This document shows positions 47,601 to 60,758 of a stretch of 64,000 nt of DNA, piece after piece. Both the position numbers and the translations under genes were made by a program. The first letter of the stretch is position 1, and the number at the start of each line of letters is the position of its first letter. The stretch covers positions 70,763,003 through 70,827,002 of the forward strand of contig CM043957.1 of NCBI GenBank assembly GCA_014529385.2, in the 5' to 3' direction. Under the pieces are notes generated by a model that did not search any database, was not told the DNA's origin, and saw only the letters and a program-made list of their open reading frames with translations. Source of the DNA: Adiantum capillus-veneris. Lineage: Eukaryota; Streptophyta; Polypodiopsida; Polypodiales; Pteridaceae.

Positions 47601-50489
47601 AATGTCTCTTCTTTCACGCTCAAGAATGTGAGACATGTTCCCGCAATTACAAAGAGCTTGATCAACACAGATTTACTTGATGATGCTGGCTACGTCACCA
47701 CTTTTGGACAGAACATGTGGAAGATATCCAAGGGTTCTATGACAGTAGCACATGGAGTAAAGTCTGGAGGACTTTACATGATTTATGTATCAAATGTCTC
47801 TAAAAATGTAATCAATGTAACTGAGCAGCCGAACGTTTCTTTGTGGCATAGCCGGTTAGGACATATGTCCAAGAAGGGAATGGAAATCTTGTCTCGTTCT
47901 GGTTATTTGCCTGGCTTTTCATTTAATGATTTTGAATTCTGTGAACATTGTCTGTATGGTATGCAAACAGAGCAGCCCCATAAGCATAGAAGCAGTAGAA
48001 GAGATACACAATTGGCACTTGTTCATAGTGATTTGTGTGGACTTATGCCTAACCTATCTCTAGGGGGAGCTTCTTACTTTATGACATTTATAGATGATTA
48101 CTCGAGGAAAGTATGGGTTTACTTTCTCAAGCACAAGGATGAAGGGTTTACTGTTTTCAAAAAGTTTGTGACACTTGTGGAGAATCAGAGTGGCAAGAAG
48201 CTTAAATGCTTACGCACTGACAATGGTGGAGAGTATGTTTCAAAGGCCTTTCAGGACTTTTGTGAGTTAAAAGGTATAAAACATGAACTTACTGCTCCTT
48301 ACAATCCTCCTCAAAATGGTGTTGCTGAGAGGATGAATAGGAACATACAAGAGAAGGTCAGAAGTATGTTGTCTAATGCACAGCTGCCAAATGGGTTTTG
48401 GGTTGAAGCTGTATCAACAGCTGTTCATCTTGTAAATAGATCTCCTAGCAAGGTTTTGCAGAAGGATTCAGTGACAGAGATGGTATGGTCAAGCAAAATG
48501 CCCTCATACAAGCATCTCAGAGTCTTTGGCTGTGAGGCATATACTCACGTTCCAAAGGAATTTAGGAACAAACTTGAGCCAAAGAGTAGAAAGAGCATCT
48601 TTCTAGGCTATGGTAATTCTGGTGATATGGGGTACAGACTTTGGGATCCCGAATCCAGAAAGGTTATCCGCAGCAATTATGTTCACTTTAATGAATCCAA
48701 ATATCATTCTAAACCAGAGAGGGTTGAGGAGATTAGAAGAGTTGTCTTCCAAGAAGATGGACCTGCACGTGCAAGACAAAATGTCATGGCTCAAGAGGAG
48801 CAAGAACAGGATAGATTGGAACCACAGGTTGTGGCTGAGCCTGAGCCATCTATTGTGCGTAGATCTGGACGTATCACGCGACCTCTCGATAGGTTTGTTC
48901 CATCTATGAAATATGTCATGTTGACTGATTGCAATGAGCCTTCATGTTACAAGGAAGCAGTGCAAATGAAGGACTCCGGGAATTGGCAATTGGCCATGCA
49001 GTCAGAGATGACAGCTCTGCATAAAAACCAGACATGGAAGCTAGTTAAATTACCACAGGGAAAAAAGGCTCTACCTAGTAAATGGGTTTACAGGTATAAG
49101 ATCACCGCTCATGATAGTCAGCCAAAGTACAAATCAAGGCTTGTTGCCAAGGGCTTTAAGCAAGAACAAGGCATTGACTTTGATGAAGTCTTCTCTCTGG
49201 TGGTCAAGATGACTACATTGAGATGCTTTCTTGCATTGGTTGCCATATTAGATTTGGTGTTGCACCAAATGGATGTCAAGACAGCGTTCTTGCATGGTGA
49301 TTTAGATGTGGAAATTTACATGCAGCAGCCAGAAGGGTTTGTTGAGAAAGGCAAGGAAGATTGGGTATGCCAGTTGTTAAAGAGTCTTTATGGCTTAAAA
49401 CAATCACCGAGGGCATGGTACCATAAATTCCACAAGTTTATGCTTTCTCAAGGCTACAAACGTAGTGAGTTCGATCACTGTCTATATACAAAGAGGGCTA
49501 AGGATGGCAGTTGGCTGATCCTTATTTTGTATGTGGATGACATGTTGATTGCTGGCAAGCACTTGGAAGAAATTTCAGCTTTGAAGTCAAAGATGGCAAA
49601 ATCGTTTGACATGAAAGACATGGGTGAGGCAAGTCATATACTTGGTATGCGCATTGAGAGAGACAGATCAAAGAAGTTGATTTGGTTATCTCAAACAGAG
49701 TATATTGACAAGGTTTTGCAACGTTTCAATATGGAGAAGGGAAAGGCATTGAGTGTTCCATTGCCACCATATGTGAAACTTAGCAAACAAGATTGTCCTG
49801 TGTCTGAGGAAGAACAGGTTGAAATGGATAAGATTCCATATGCGTCTGCAGTGGGTAGTTTGATGTATGCAATGATTGCTACTCGCCCAGACATTGCATT
49901 TGCAGTGGGAGTAGTAAGTCGATACATGTCAAACCCAGGCAAGAAACATTGGGAGGCAGTGAAAGGAATATTGAGATACCTGAAAGCTACAAAGAGTATG
50001 CGTATATGCTATGGGAGTCAGGAGCTAAGTGTAAAGGGTTTTACAGACTCAGATTATGCAGGTGACTTAGACAACCGAAGGTCTACGTCAGGGTATGTCT
50101 TTACATTGGCTGGTGGAGCAGTATCATGGCGTTCTAGATTACAAGATTGTGTTACTCAGTCTACTACAGAGGCTGAATATGTTGCAGCATCAGAGGCATG
50201 CAAAGAATCAATTTGGCTTAATCGACTAGTAACAGATTTGGGAATCAAAGAAGAGATGCCTGTGTTATATTGTGATAGTCAAAGTGCTATACAATTGGCT
50301 CGCAATCCAGTTTATCACTCAAAGACAAAGCATGTGGATGTGAAGTATCATTTCATCAGGGAAATGCTCGAGGATAAGCAACTTCAGCTTGTCAAAGTTC
50401 ACACCACAGAAAATCCTGCTGATCTACTTACAAAAGGACTTCCCTCAGAGAGCTTTGCGCATTTTCGCAAGCAGTTAAGTGTAGGGTAG
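47601..50489 (+). pseudogene. pol: Copia integrase, reverse transcriptase and RNase H
   Basis: Open from after TAG 47598-47600; the first Met is at 47628 (953 residues). GAG-pre-integrase: HSRLGHMSKKG and CEHCLYGMQ near residues 80-110. Integrase core: DLCGLMP, then the DNGGEY second Asp, then PPQNGVAERMNR with the catalytic Glu. RT: SRLVAKGFKQEQGIDFDEVF, QMDVKTAFLHGDL and the YVDDML catalytic box (about 49528-49545). RNase H: GFTDSDYAGDLDNRRSTSGY, then STTEAEYVAASEA, then KHVDVKYHFIRE. All enzymatic motifs are intact; expression is blocked only by the upstream lesions. Confidence 0.92.
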
Positions 50490-50579
50490 TACATCACTTC
50501 TCTACATTTCTTGTATATTAGCTTGTATATTAGCTTGTATAGTACCTTCTCTCACACTTAAAGTACCACATTGGACTTT

Positions 50580-50590
50580 AAGTGGGAGGT
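50580..50590 (+). other. Polypurine tract of the copia element
   Basis: AAGTGGGAGGT directly before the 3' LTR. Confidence 0.85.
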
Positions 50591-50782
50591 TGTTGGGGTA
50601 TAAAGCCCAATGTGGTCGCCCAGGTAAGTGGGCGAGCCACCAGGTATGCACACATATTCTTTTGTAAAAACCTAATAAGAACTCAGTATGCTCTACACAT
50701 TACAGTAGATCGAGTTCACCATATCGTCGTGCTCTTCTTCTCGCACTCTCTCCCGCGTCACACTTCTGCTCGTACTCCTTCA
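50591..50782 (+). repeat. 3' LTR of the copia element (192 bp)
   Basis: TGTTGGGGTA...CTCCTTCA, the same length as the 5' LTR. Downstream ATTCT forms the likely target duplication copy. Confidence 0.95.
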
Positions 50783-53310
50783 ATTCTTTTACCTCAAGGA
50801 ATTCTCTATCACCTACAAAAAACCCTTCTTTTTCATCCTATTCCTACCTTCCCCTTTTCCCCTTGCTTCTCACCACCTTCGTCTCCCTCATCTTTCTACT
50901 TCCCTCTTTTTCTCTTTCTTCTATGTGTCATATTCTTCAAGCAATGGAATCCACCCGATCAAAATGGTCTAACACATCTACTAAATCCATCACCACCTAT
51001 GGAATACTAATAGGTGGGTCCCAATATTAATCACCAAGGGTAGTTATATAGTCATGTAGTAGAGCAAGAAAAGGAGAGCTTCTTCAAAAAATCATTTTTT
51101 GTCATGTGCTGGAAAGGAAAAGTAAAGGCTTGGAGCTAGGAAGACAATCAATGAAGTCTTAGTTCAACATGCCTTTATGTACAAAGAGCTTCATCTCTTT
51201 CCCAAGAGCTCCAATCTTCCTTTGCATAGAGAAAATTGTAAGCGATACATTTATTTGCACTAGATTATTGACAATATTTTAACTTATCTTTTGATTGTTA
51301 TTGTATATTGTATTTTGTTTGTGCCAATACAGATTTGTTAGGATCTATAACCCTCAAGCATAAAGGAATGACAAATTTGTTAGGATTTGTATCCCTCAAG
51401 CATGGAGGAATGGCAGCCAATGGAGTGTTTTATTGACATTTCCTTACCACTATTGGGAAGGAGCTCTAACAGGGGAGAACTTATGGGTCTCTTGTAGAGA
51501 AGGAGATATTTTTTTATGATCACTTCTATGTTCCACCAACCTTCTTTGAGGAATGGGGAAGTGTCTCCAAGTTTAAATAGCTTAATTCTAGGAAGTGAGA
51601 GTGGCAATGCGCAAGATCAAGCACAAGAGAAAGATACAGGTGTAAATATTTTAGGAAATCCAAAAAGTCTGAAGACTAACATTGCAAGCAAGCAGAGAAG
51701 AGAATCAAGGTTTATGCCGATCAATGTCTTTGTGGATTGTTTTGCAAATGTGGACGTAAAAGTGTTTAGAATATATCATGATGTCAGTTAAGGGTCTAGA
51801 CAAAACCACTGCATTGCCTATAAATATATGATCCATACCCAAACTCTTACCTTGTCACCATTTAATACTTGGTGGCATCATGTGGGTGGTCAATTGGTCC
51901 CTTTGGATCAAAACATGGATAATTATGCTAAGAACTACATCCAAGGATTTGATCTGTGGCTAAAGAATGAATACTTGGCCACTTTGAAGATAAGATTCGA
52001 GTACACATTGCAACAAATGAGGCAAGATTTACAAAATGAAGAGATAGATTTTCTTGTAGATTTTTCTTTTTAGATAGATGGCAAGAAGGTGTGTAAATAA
52101 TGGTTTTTTTGTTGTTACTCTTTTCTGGTTATGTGTCTTATAGTCTTAATTTTTTCTATTTCTCTTAGAGCTTGCATGTCCTGAGAAGAAATGAAAAGAA
52201 AGGGCATGTGCAAGGATGTCTTGGAGGGGATTAAAGCCTTCTCCCTAGTTAATTAGAGCCTTATCCTATTACTTGCATGAAGAAAACTATAAAATATACG
52301 AGCAAATGCAGCTTCATTATTAAGGTTTGAAGATCAAAATTGACAATGAGCTGAGCTATATAACCTTTGAACACTGAGTGCTTCAAAAAGGAGCAATTGA
52401 ACTTCAAAGGAGCCTATGTTAGTAAGGTTTCAAACATATCTACAATTTCCTAACATTTCAAACACCATGGGAAAGTGATACGAGAGAACATATTGTTGGC
52501 ATTCCATAATCATCATCAAAACCTTAGGCATGAAGCCATCGTCATGCATAACTGGGTTGAGTGGAATGTGAAACCTGAGTTATCAAGATGTAAACAAGAC
52601 CATAGCTCTTGCTTAAGAATAGAGCATTGCAAGGCTAACCACACCCTATGCTTAGGTATGTCCATCAATGCATGTGGTGAAGAAGATGGCAAAGATTTAC
52701 ATACATTAAAGTCCTCCATAATAATCCCTAGCCTTCTCAAGGCTGTTATATGAGCAAGAGAAGCACATAGAAAAGGTTGTTCAAGGAAAATTTTTGGTGT
52801 AGATAATCTGCCAAGCCAAAGAAGATCCTCTCAATATTCAATTTTCAAGATAGTGTAGCATCCATTTGTATCATTTTGCACTAACACAGGCTGTAAATAT
52901 CTTTATCTAACAAAAGTCAAAAATAAATTAACGAGTACATTTCAAAAAATTCTCAAGAGTACAAAACTAAGTAACTCAAGCACAACTTCTCATAGCAAGC
53001 AGCTAGGGTTGGCCCCGTTAAACACACAACTAATGTCTTCTCAGCAAGAAATATATTTAATAATTTATTTTCCTCTTTCATGCTTCATGGTGATCTCAAT
53101 TTTATTAAAACAACACCAACACAAGTGATGTGTGTTCATCTTAAGTGTATGAATAGAAAACTCAACCAAACAATTCTGTAGAGCGTATGAGCTGAGAACT
53201 AATAATATACACGTACAAAAGAAGGCCAATATGCTATAAAAATTATACACTAGATAACATTACTACTGAATATATTTGCATCAAGAAATTTGAAAATAAA
53301 AAATCCATTA
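50783..53310. other. Unrecognised intergenic sequence
   Basis: Plus-strand frames at 51516-51791, 51828-52073 (WLKNEYLATLKIRFEYTLQQ, then DLQNEEIDFLVDF) and 52475-52753 are the most protein-like, but I recognise no family and they are short and interrupted. GTTAGGATCTATAACCCTCAAGCA is imperfectly repeated near 51337 and 51383. No RNA gene or regulatory site is supported. Confidence 0.35.
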
Positions 53311-53760
53311 AATCAATTGAAATCATAAAAAATGTGATCTAAGAATTTTTATAGAGAAATTCTTCTTTCACATACATCCTTTCAAGGAAACAAGGAAAAC
53401 CTTCTATAAAAACACTCGAATTTGAAAGACCCATTTAAGAACTACAATAAATACTAATTAGAGAGAGATGATTATTTTACATACAATAATCAATTGAAAT
53501 CATAAAAAATGTGACCTAAGAATTTTTATAGAGAAATTCTTCTTTCACATACATCCTTTCAAGGAAACAAGGAAAACCTTCTATAAAAACACTCGAATTT
53601 GAAAGACCCATTCAAGAACTACAATAAATACTAATTAGAGAGAGATGATTATTTTACATACATCCTTTCAAAAAAATGAGGAAACGGTTCTACATAAACA
53701 CTCAAATTGGAAAGACCCGTTTGAGGTAAAATGATCAAATCAAAGAATCCTACAATAAAT
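53311..53760. repeat. Tandem repeat of 177 bp, two units plus a diverged third
   Basis: AATCAATTGAAATCATAAAA recurs at 53311 and 53488, with nearly identical sequence through the unit (AAGAATTTTTATAGAGAAAT, CACTCGAATTTGAAAGACCC). A third, more diverged part (CATCCTTTCAAAAAAATGAG) runs on to about 53760. Confidence 0.92.
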
Positions 53761-53810
53761 ATTACTTATATAAAAAAGATACAATCAGGAAACAATGGTA
53801 TGCCATTGTT

Positions 53811-53894
53811 CAACTAGCTTTTGACGTAGTTGAAGACAACTAGTTGAAGTGGGATGACATTGATCAACTAGATTTTGACGTAGTTGAAGACAAC
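53811..53894. repeat. Short tandem repeat, 30-bp motif at 54-bp spacing
   Basis: CAACTAGCTTTTGACGTAGT with TGAAGACAAC at 53811-53840 recurs at 53865-53894 with one change. A CAACTAGTTGAAGT inverted motif lies between the copies. Confidence 0.85.
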
Positions 53895-54600
53895 ATAAAT
53901 AGTAATGGAATGGATAAAGAGAAATGTACACAACTTGGATCTTCATATTACACACCAAAGACTCAACAATTCCAATATATTTCTAAATCCTATATCCCTC
54001 ACATCCCTTAAACGTCTTGTTATGGTGTAAAGAGTTTCTTATGGTGCTATTTGCCAAAATGGTTTATTCTAAGTGAAAACTTAGTGAAGGTATCTACAGA
54101 TTGATTGGCCAATACTCTATTTTAGTATCAAGTTCATTACAAATATTGGACAATACTCTACTTTTTAATAAATTTCACTAAAAATATTGAAAAGAAAACT
54201 TCATACCATTTAGAAAGTAGCCTTGATATCACGTCCATGCTTTGTATTTCTAGCATAATGTCAAGCTTGTTGTGCATAATTTATTTGTGCTGAGAATTTC
54301 CAAAGAATATCTTTATGATTGAAAATTTTTACTCCTTATGAAAAAATCGCTCTATATTACTTTTCTCACTTCTGAGGAACCTTTTAAACTAACTTCTTTG
54401 GTATTTGTTTTTTGACAATTCAATTCTAATATATAATTTTCACCAAGTATGACTAGTTCCTTCTTGACCTATTTTTCAACTTGACTAAAAGTACCACTAT
54501 ATAAGAAGCCTGAAGATTTATATCATTCTTCTTTATTAAAGACTAAATTGCATTCAAGAATTTTCTCATATGCTTTATTGGCACACGGGTGCACGCATGC
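53895..54600. other. AT-rich spacer
   Basis: No gene or repeat is recognised. Two similar phrases (CAATACTCTATTTTAGTATC and CAATACTCTACTTTTTAATA) near 54110 and 54150 hint at an old local duplication. Confidence 0.4.
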
Positions 54601-54605
54601 ACCCA

Positions 54606-54638
54606 CACACACACACACATACGGGTTTTTTTGGTAAA

Positions 54639-54736
<98 letters not shown>

Positions 54737-54757
54737 ACACACACACACTCAAACTAC

Positions 54758-54808
<51 letters not shown>
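54606..54808 (+). repeat. (CA)n and (GA)n microsatellite pair
   Basis: (AC)n near 54606-54620, then (CA)n from about 54640 to 54750 with two TCA interruptions, then (GA)n at 54762-54808. Frames through it encode only His-Thr or Arg-Glu runs. Confidence 0.97.
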
Positions 54809-54811
<3 letters not shown>

Positions 54812-55480
54812 TGAGCTCCATGGCTTCCTACTATTGACATCTGTCGTGATTGGATTTACATGTCTCCCACGCAACACTAACATGCAGACAATGGCCTTCA
54901 TTAGGTCCACTTTGTTTTATTCTTTGGCATGAATTTGTCCTCAAGCATTATAGATAACCCAAAGGAGACAACCATGGGTCTCTAGCATGACCTAGTGAGT
55001 CTCTTGTTGACCATGTGTCTTTGTTTGATACACTCTAGGACACCTTAACCAATGACCACGCATTACAAGGGCAACACAAGACCAATATATCTCACCTCCC
55101 TTGAATCAAGTCACTACCTTTAAGGATAAATTGATTGTATTGTAATTTATTGGTAAACTTCCTCAGTTGTTTGAGGTTGCTTTCTTGAATTTTTTGAGAT
55201 TGTTGACTCTTTGGATCAAGTGTTTTATTGTATTGTCGTGGATAAAATTTTTGCTACATGAGGTTCTTTTCTTGGATAAGGCCAAATTTTATCCTCTCTG
55301 CTTCCACCACCATCCTCTGTGGACATGTAGTGCATGTCCTACCTTGGCAATGATTCAGAAACATCAAATACAAATTAATGTTCAAATGCCATGTATGGGT
55401 GGAATTTGTTGAACTATCTATCTTGTTATGGCCTCATACTGGGGATAATTGGCTTCATCTTTGGGTTAAGGTACTTTTTG
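54809..55480. other. Unrecognised spacer before the LINE fragment
   Basis: It holds short frames in both directions with no family resemblance. It may contain the decayed 5' part of the adjacent LINE. Confidence 0.35.
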
Positions 55481-56570
55481 CCCCTACCACTATTAATTGA
55501 CCTAATAGGAATAGGACTCGCATCACGTGATAGATTGATCAAGCAATGCCAAAACCATGGAGATTGAACATGAAGATATTGGCAAGATAGTCCTCTATCT
55601 AAAACAAGGGAGCTTAGCAAGATCTTGCTACCATTGTGGGAGCTTGGGTATTTTTTTCAAAACTATCCAGCTATGCATACTAGATCCATTGACATCATCC
55701 CCTCCTACCCTGAGATCAAACATTTGGTGCCAAGAGGACAAATATTTTGAAAACATATGTCCCCTTTTGGGGACAAATCAGTCCCTCCTCCCAATCCCTA
55801 ACGTGTCCCCTCTTAAGCTCATCCCTAGGAGGAATAGAGCTACTCTATCTAGAGGTACACATACTCAAACATGAGTGCGTGCAAGGAACGAGGAACCCAC
55901 TTTATTCTCTTCATCTATAAGGTCAACGGAAATTGATAAAGGAAAAACACCTATTGATGCAGATGGTTACCTGCAAACAAAGGCCTAAGATCTCATGATA
56001 TACCTTCCCTAATGTATTTCATGTGCTACAAAATATTCCCTCTCTTGAAATTTTTGTTGATATAGATAACATTATTTAGTTGAAAAATCTACTAAACCCC
56101 CTTCTATTCATATAGAGGTCAATACGAGTGAGGCTACTTTAGAAGGGGAGACCCAACTAGTCGTTAACACTCCCTAGTGATATGACGATTGGGACCTTCA
56201 ATGTCAAAGGGCTCAATGGCCTAACATGTTGCCTTCTTTCCAAGATTGGTTGCTTGCCTATGATCTGATACATGTATGCCTTGGGAGCATAAACTCTATG
56301 ATAAAGTAAGGTTTTCTTTGCATAACCAAGTTACAACATGTATCTGGGGGTAAACAAGGACACTACTTTGGAACTGTCACTTGAATTAAAGTTTCCCTAG
56401 ATCCTCATGGATTCTTCACCATGCATCAAGTTGGGTGCTCAATCTTTCAAGTCTATTCCTCACTTGGACCTCTTTAGATTTCTCATGTTTATGCTGATAA
56501 TGACCCTAATAAAATGATTGAACTATGGAGCTAGTTGTCTCACTTCATCAAAACCAATTTTAATAGGTGC
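55480..56570 (+). pseudogene. LINE fragment, plus strand: ORF1-like knuckle and endonuclease start
   Basis: The frame at 55557-55874 has CYHCGSLGIFF with a later Cys, like a degraded CCHC knuckle of plant L1 ORF1, followed by a Pro/Ser/Arg-rich tail. At 56180 the text MTIGTFNVKGLNGL matches the start of the APE endonuclease of L1-type ORF2 (WNVRGLN). Farther on, VYADNDPNKMIELWS (about 56490-56535, in a shifted frame) matches the NVYAP...R..LW segment. Many stops and frameshifts are present. The RT part is absent on this strand. Confidence 0.6.
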
Positions 56571-57041
56571 AACAATAAAGATATTACCCCATGCAAACAA
56601 TACCCAAGTACCATGAAAGTAAATGATAACAACATCCATCAACTTCCAAAAATAGAGAGATCAATTAGTATCTGAAATGTAGGACATGCTTAATAAGAGT
56701 TTCTCTCCTTGACATTGCACATGTTTTAAATTTCAAAATGTTCAATCCTCCACTAGCACAGGGCAATGTTAACTTATCCCACACAACCATAGCATTTGCA
56801 GTATTCCATAGAAATTTTTACAAAGCAGACATAGATTTCTAAAGCATTTTGTTAGATTAATCTAGCAAGGGAAAAAAGTACAAGAGATAGGAATGAGAGT
56901 GAATTGAAAAATCCTCAACCTCACATGCAAGGGCCATTCATCATAGTGCCATCCATTTGTCTTGGTGAGGACTCTATCCAAGATACATAGCTAGAATAGC
57001 TTTTGAGAGACTTTTACTCCAACTTTAGCCCAAGTATTTGA

Positions 57042-58900
57042 CTATGTGTCCTTTAATAATTTTCCTACTAGCCTATACGAGGTTCTCAAAAGATCTGGTA
57101 GATATGTATGAATAAGAGAGGATTTGGCCATGTTAAGATGTAAACCAATAGCCATAGCAAAATAATTTAAAAATTGTAGACATCTAGCGATGTTAACATT
57201 ATTGGCTTCTAGAAGAGGCCACAACAAACATTAATGGGCTAAGAGGGCACCCCTGTCTGAGTGACCTAGAGATATATATATATTTTGAAAGTCTACCATT
57301 CACTATGATGCAAAAATTGGTTTGTTGTCCTAAAAGAAAGATGCATTTGCTAATTCTCTCCCCTAATCCCATGTGTGGCAACAATAGTGAGATGTAGTCC
57401 GAGAGTATTGTATCAAAGGCTTTGGAAAAACCTATCCAAAATTGTACTATATCCTGCTTTATACTAAGAGTGTCCTCAATTCCCAATTGCATAGAGAGAA
57501 TATTGTTGAAGGTTGAGTTACCTCCTATGAATGCTAATTGAGCTAGGTGTATGTACTCCCTTTGTAGGGGAGCTATTTTGAGAGCTATAACTCTTACCAA
57601 TAGTTTATAGAGAATCCCTATCATTGTGATGGGTATCCAGGAAGATATAAAATTAGGAAAGGTCTTCTTAGGAATTAGCTTTAAAACCATTTCTTGAGAG
57701 TGTGATCCATGGAGTGAGATGCCAATGTAGCATTCGAAAGTGGTACCACAATGTACATTCGAAAGTGGTACCACAATGCCTTTGATTTCTTTATAGGAAA
57801 CCATAAAGTTTTTTTAGATAGGCCACAGATGCCTGATGTTTTCTCATTTGGTAGCTTTTAGAGTGCATAAAGAACTTTTCCTTCAATAATGTCTTGACCC
57901 AATCTTGTTGTAGTGACATTATCAATGCATGGATTCAAAGATCCTGAGAGAGAGTATATATTTGTTTGCATGTCAAGAGTCTCTTGTATGGGATAGTTAA
58001 GAATGCTCTCAAATTGTTGCACTACTTTGGCCATAAGGGTTTCCATATGAGCGATTACACTTCCATCTTCTTGATAGAGTAATGTGAGACTTTCCTTTCT
58101 ATGTTTATGTTTAAATTTTTTAAATAAGCCCTTGGATGAATCTCAACAATCCTAGAGTACCCATTTTCTACATAGAGATCTAGCTTTTGTGGTTTGTTGA
58201 CCTTCCTGAGAATGCATTACATTCTTGACCTCTTTAAGAGCCCCGAGCTCAATTGTATTCAAAATAGCATGATCAACCTTATGCATCATTTGATTTATGA
58301 CATACATAGCATCAATCAACTTTTCTTGATTTTATGAGGCTACAAATTTTCCAGCTATTCAGGTATAGTTTTGAGATAATGTGTGACCAAGAAATGATGG
58401 GATTATGAAAATATTAGTAACTTGAGTAATAAAATATTCTACCGTGTGCTTAAACATAGGGTGAGATAACAAAGAGTTATTGAGCATCACGGATCTAGCA
58501 TAGGCCACATATTTGGAGGACACAACATCATTATCCAATGGATTTAGAATACGTGGAAACGATTGTCTAGAGTAGTAGAAAAATCAATTGACATGACCTC
58601 ACATCCAGGTAGCCCGTCTAGGGAGATATAATATACTCTGACCAACCTTAACAGAACTGGTGAGAAAAGGAGTAAAAATTAAAGCTTGGAGATGCCCTAG
58701 CAACACATTGCCATGCATAAGACAAGCCAACTATTTGTCAAAAATGTTTTGAGTAGGCAGCTTCCAATGGGGTCATGATAGAGCCAATGGAGGTGGTATA
58801 AGAGGAATCAATGACCATATAAAAGTCTCCTCCAACCATTGCCATGAGACCATGACATATCTAGCAAGCTTCGTAGAGCCAAAAAACAAGTAGCCTCCTC
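57042..58900 (-). pseudogene. LINE fragment, minus strand: endonuclease remnant and reverse transcriptase
   Basis: Minus-strand order: MVGGDFYMVID near 58850-58800 (endonuclease GGDFN motif), a linker frame (58046-57858) with QQFESILNYP, then RT (57804-57199) with LKLIPKKTFPN, then a Y-K-L-L-V-R-V-I-A stretch, FSKAFDTI and RSLRQGCPLSPLMFV (the RQGxPLSP motif), then LNYFAMAIGLHLNMAKSSLI in 57227-57042. This is the L1-type RT layout. The catalytic FADD box is not readable. The element is decayed and lies head-opposed to the plus-strand LINE fragment. Confidence 0.75.
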
Positions 58901-60209
58901 CTTGAAATAGAAAGGTAGAGCCAAATACATTGGCAATTCTTTAGGATCAGAGAATTTTTTTTTATCTTTGTTTCAAAATCTCCCTTGCACAATTTCTTGA
59001 GAGTAAGGAACTTTCATTACAAAGGAAAGGTTTGTATCAAATTAAACATATGGTGGACTCTAACAAATTGTTGAAACCTTTTCTTGAGGTCCAAAACATG
59101 TTGAAACTGGGATTTTGCTTCAGGACCCCTTGGAATCAACTATATGCCCATGTACATGCTTTGTCCATCCCTATCAACTCCAAGGATGTAGATAGATTCA
59201 AGAACTAGGTGCTTCCTTCCACAACTATGAACTAATGGACATCCAAAACATCTCAGTTTGATCATGTATTGTTGCCTACTTTTGATATGATGCAACATGT
59301 AATAAAAAATGTCTCTCTATCACGGTGATCAATGGGGGATTCATATATTAGCTAATGCATGGCAGCTTCCTAATCAATTTAAATTTAGATTGTTTACTTG
59401 GATGGTACGAGTATGGGCTATCCTACTATTACTAATCTTCATAAAGAGGTTTCACATATCATAAATTCGTTAGATGGAATATGATAAGAGACTGCTAGGC
59501 ATGATTTTGAGTCATTTAGCCTTATCATACAACGGTCAAAATGGGCAACCTTTTGGTGGCAGGATGGTTGGGATGGAAAGATTACTTATAAGTGACATTT
59601 GGAAATTTCAAAGTTCATGATGAAGCAATGCTTTTTTGTTTGTGAAAATTGACACTTTCAAAGTTCATTATAAAGCATTGAACATTTGACACTTTCAAAC
59701 TTAATAATGAAGCAATGACCTTTTGTCTACACTCATTTAGAGTTTGGTTCTTATGGTTTATTTGGTACATCAAATTCCATTTGTTATTTGAGAATACTCG
59801 TTGTTTCAAGTTACTTTTCCCCTTTGCATCATCAAGGAAATCATGTTAGAAGACTCTCTGTCTCTACAAGATTATGGGCCCATAGATCAAACCATTAGGA
59901 TAGTCAACAAAATTTGTATGTATTGACTTCCTAGAGATATAATATAATGTACAAAATATTTTTCCGATACTTATCCTTCCTTGTAGAACATGTTGTATTA
60001 CTATTCTTAAATTGTGTGTATCCTCCATTTTGTACATCAAGCATTGAACTACTTATCTTTATATTATTAGTTGAAATGAAAACTAAATGTATCACAAGCG
60101 TACAATTTTCTTCAAGTGATTCATAAGCAAACAATGGTTTATAAAAATCATGTTGGAAGTCGAAAATTATGTTCACAATTTTGTGAAACAATGAGAGCCT
60201 ACATCGAGA

Positions 60210-60210
<1 letters not shown>
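58901..60210. other. Unrecognised sequence with a small triplicated motif
   Basis: Around 59601-59721 the motif GACACTTTCAAAGTTCATTA with ATGAAGCAATG occurs three times at about 37-50 bp spacing, in diverged form. The upstream part could hold the decayed 5' end of the minus-strand LINE. No gene is supported. Confidence 0.4.

Positions 60211-60260
<50 letters not shown>
60211..60260 (+). repeat. (CA)n microsatellite
   Basis: About 25 CA units followed by GTACGTGTGTGT. Confidence 0.95.
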
Positions 60261-60262
<2 letters not shown>

Positions 60263-60352
60263 ACGTGTGTGTAGATCCCTAGTCCCTAATTTAGGAACCC
60301 CCTTGACCATGCATGCACCAATTAGGCCTTGCTCCCCAGTCCTCCCTTAGGT

Positions 60353-60355
<3 letters not shown>

Positions 60356-60386
<31 letters not shown>
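60356..60386 (+). repeat. Poly(C) tract, about 31 bases
   Basis: An uninterrupted C run, followed by TTCCCCCTTCCC. Such a homopolymer is rare in this AT-rich setting. Confidence 0.95.
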
Positions 60387-60758
60387 TTCCCCCTTCCCAA
60401 GAGCATTGATGTGTTCCACAGTGGTACCTCCCTCGGGTCCAATTATCCACTTGACCAGTACATGGTTTAGTAGGAGGTTCAATGAAATGAACAAGAACAT
60501 CTTGATCATCTACATTGTTGTCACTTTGTAATCATTTTTATAAACGACTTATATCCAGAACTGAATGAATACAATAGTATGTAGACTTGATTTATAACTC
60601 ACTTGAGTACTTTAAATGAGTCACCACAACTAAAAGGTAAGTAAATGAATGACCAATTTTGAAAAATTTTGAAGGTTATGGAGCATGGAAGGATACCCCT
60701 TCTCAACTTTCTATGAACGTGACTTGTCGACATATCCCATCAGCGTAGATTAACTCCT

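Larger units (their letters stand above)
45220..50782 (+). mobile_element. Ty1/copia LTR retrotransposon with 192-bp LTRs
   Basis: 5563 bp long. Two 192-bp LTRs (TGTTGGGGTA...CTCCTTCA) bound it. Order: LTR, initiator-Met primer site, a 1.1-kb leader, gag-protease, integrase, RT, RNase H, polypurine tract, LTR. The flanking bases are ATGCT on the left and ATTCT on the right, a 5-bp duplication with one change. Lesions are confined to one frameshift near 47540 and one stop near 47599, so it is young compared with its neighbours or recently silenced. Confidence 0.95.

Noticed and set aside
54570-54932. His-Thr and Val-Cys repeat frames at 54.6-54.9 kb
   Set aside because: Translation of (CA)n and (GA)n microsatellites, not genes.
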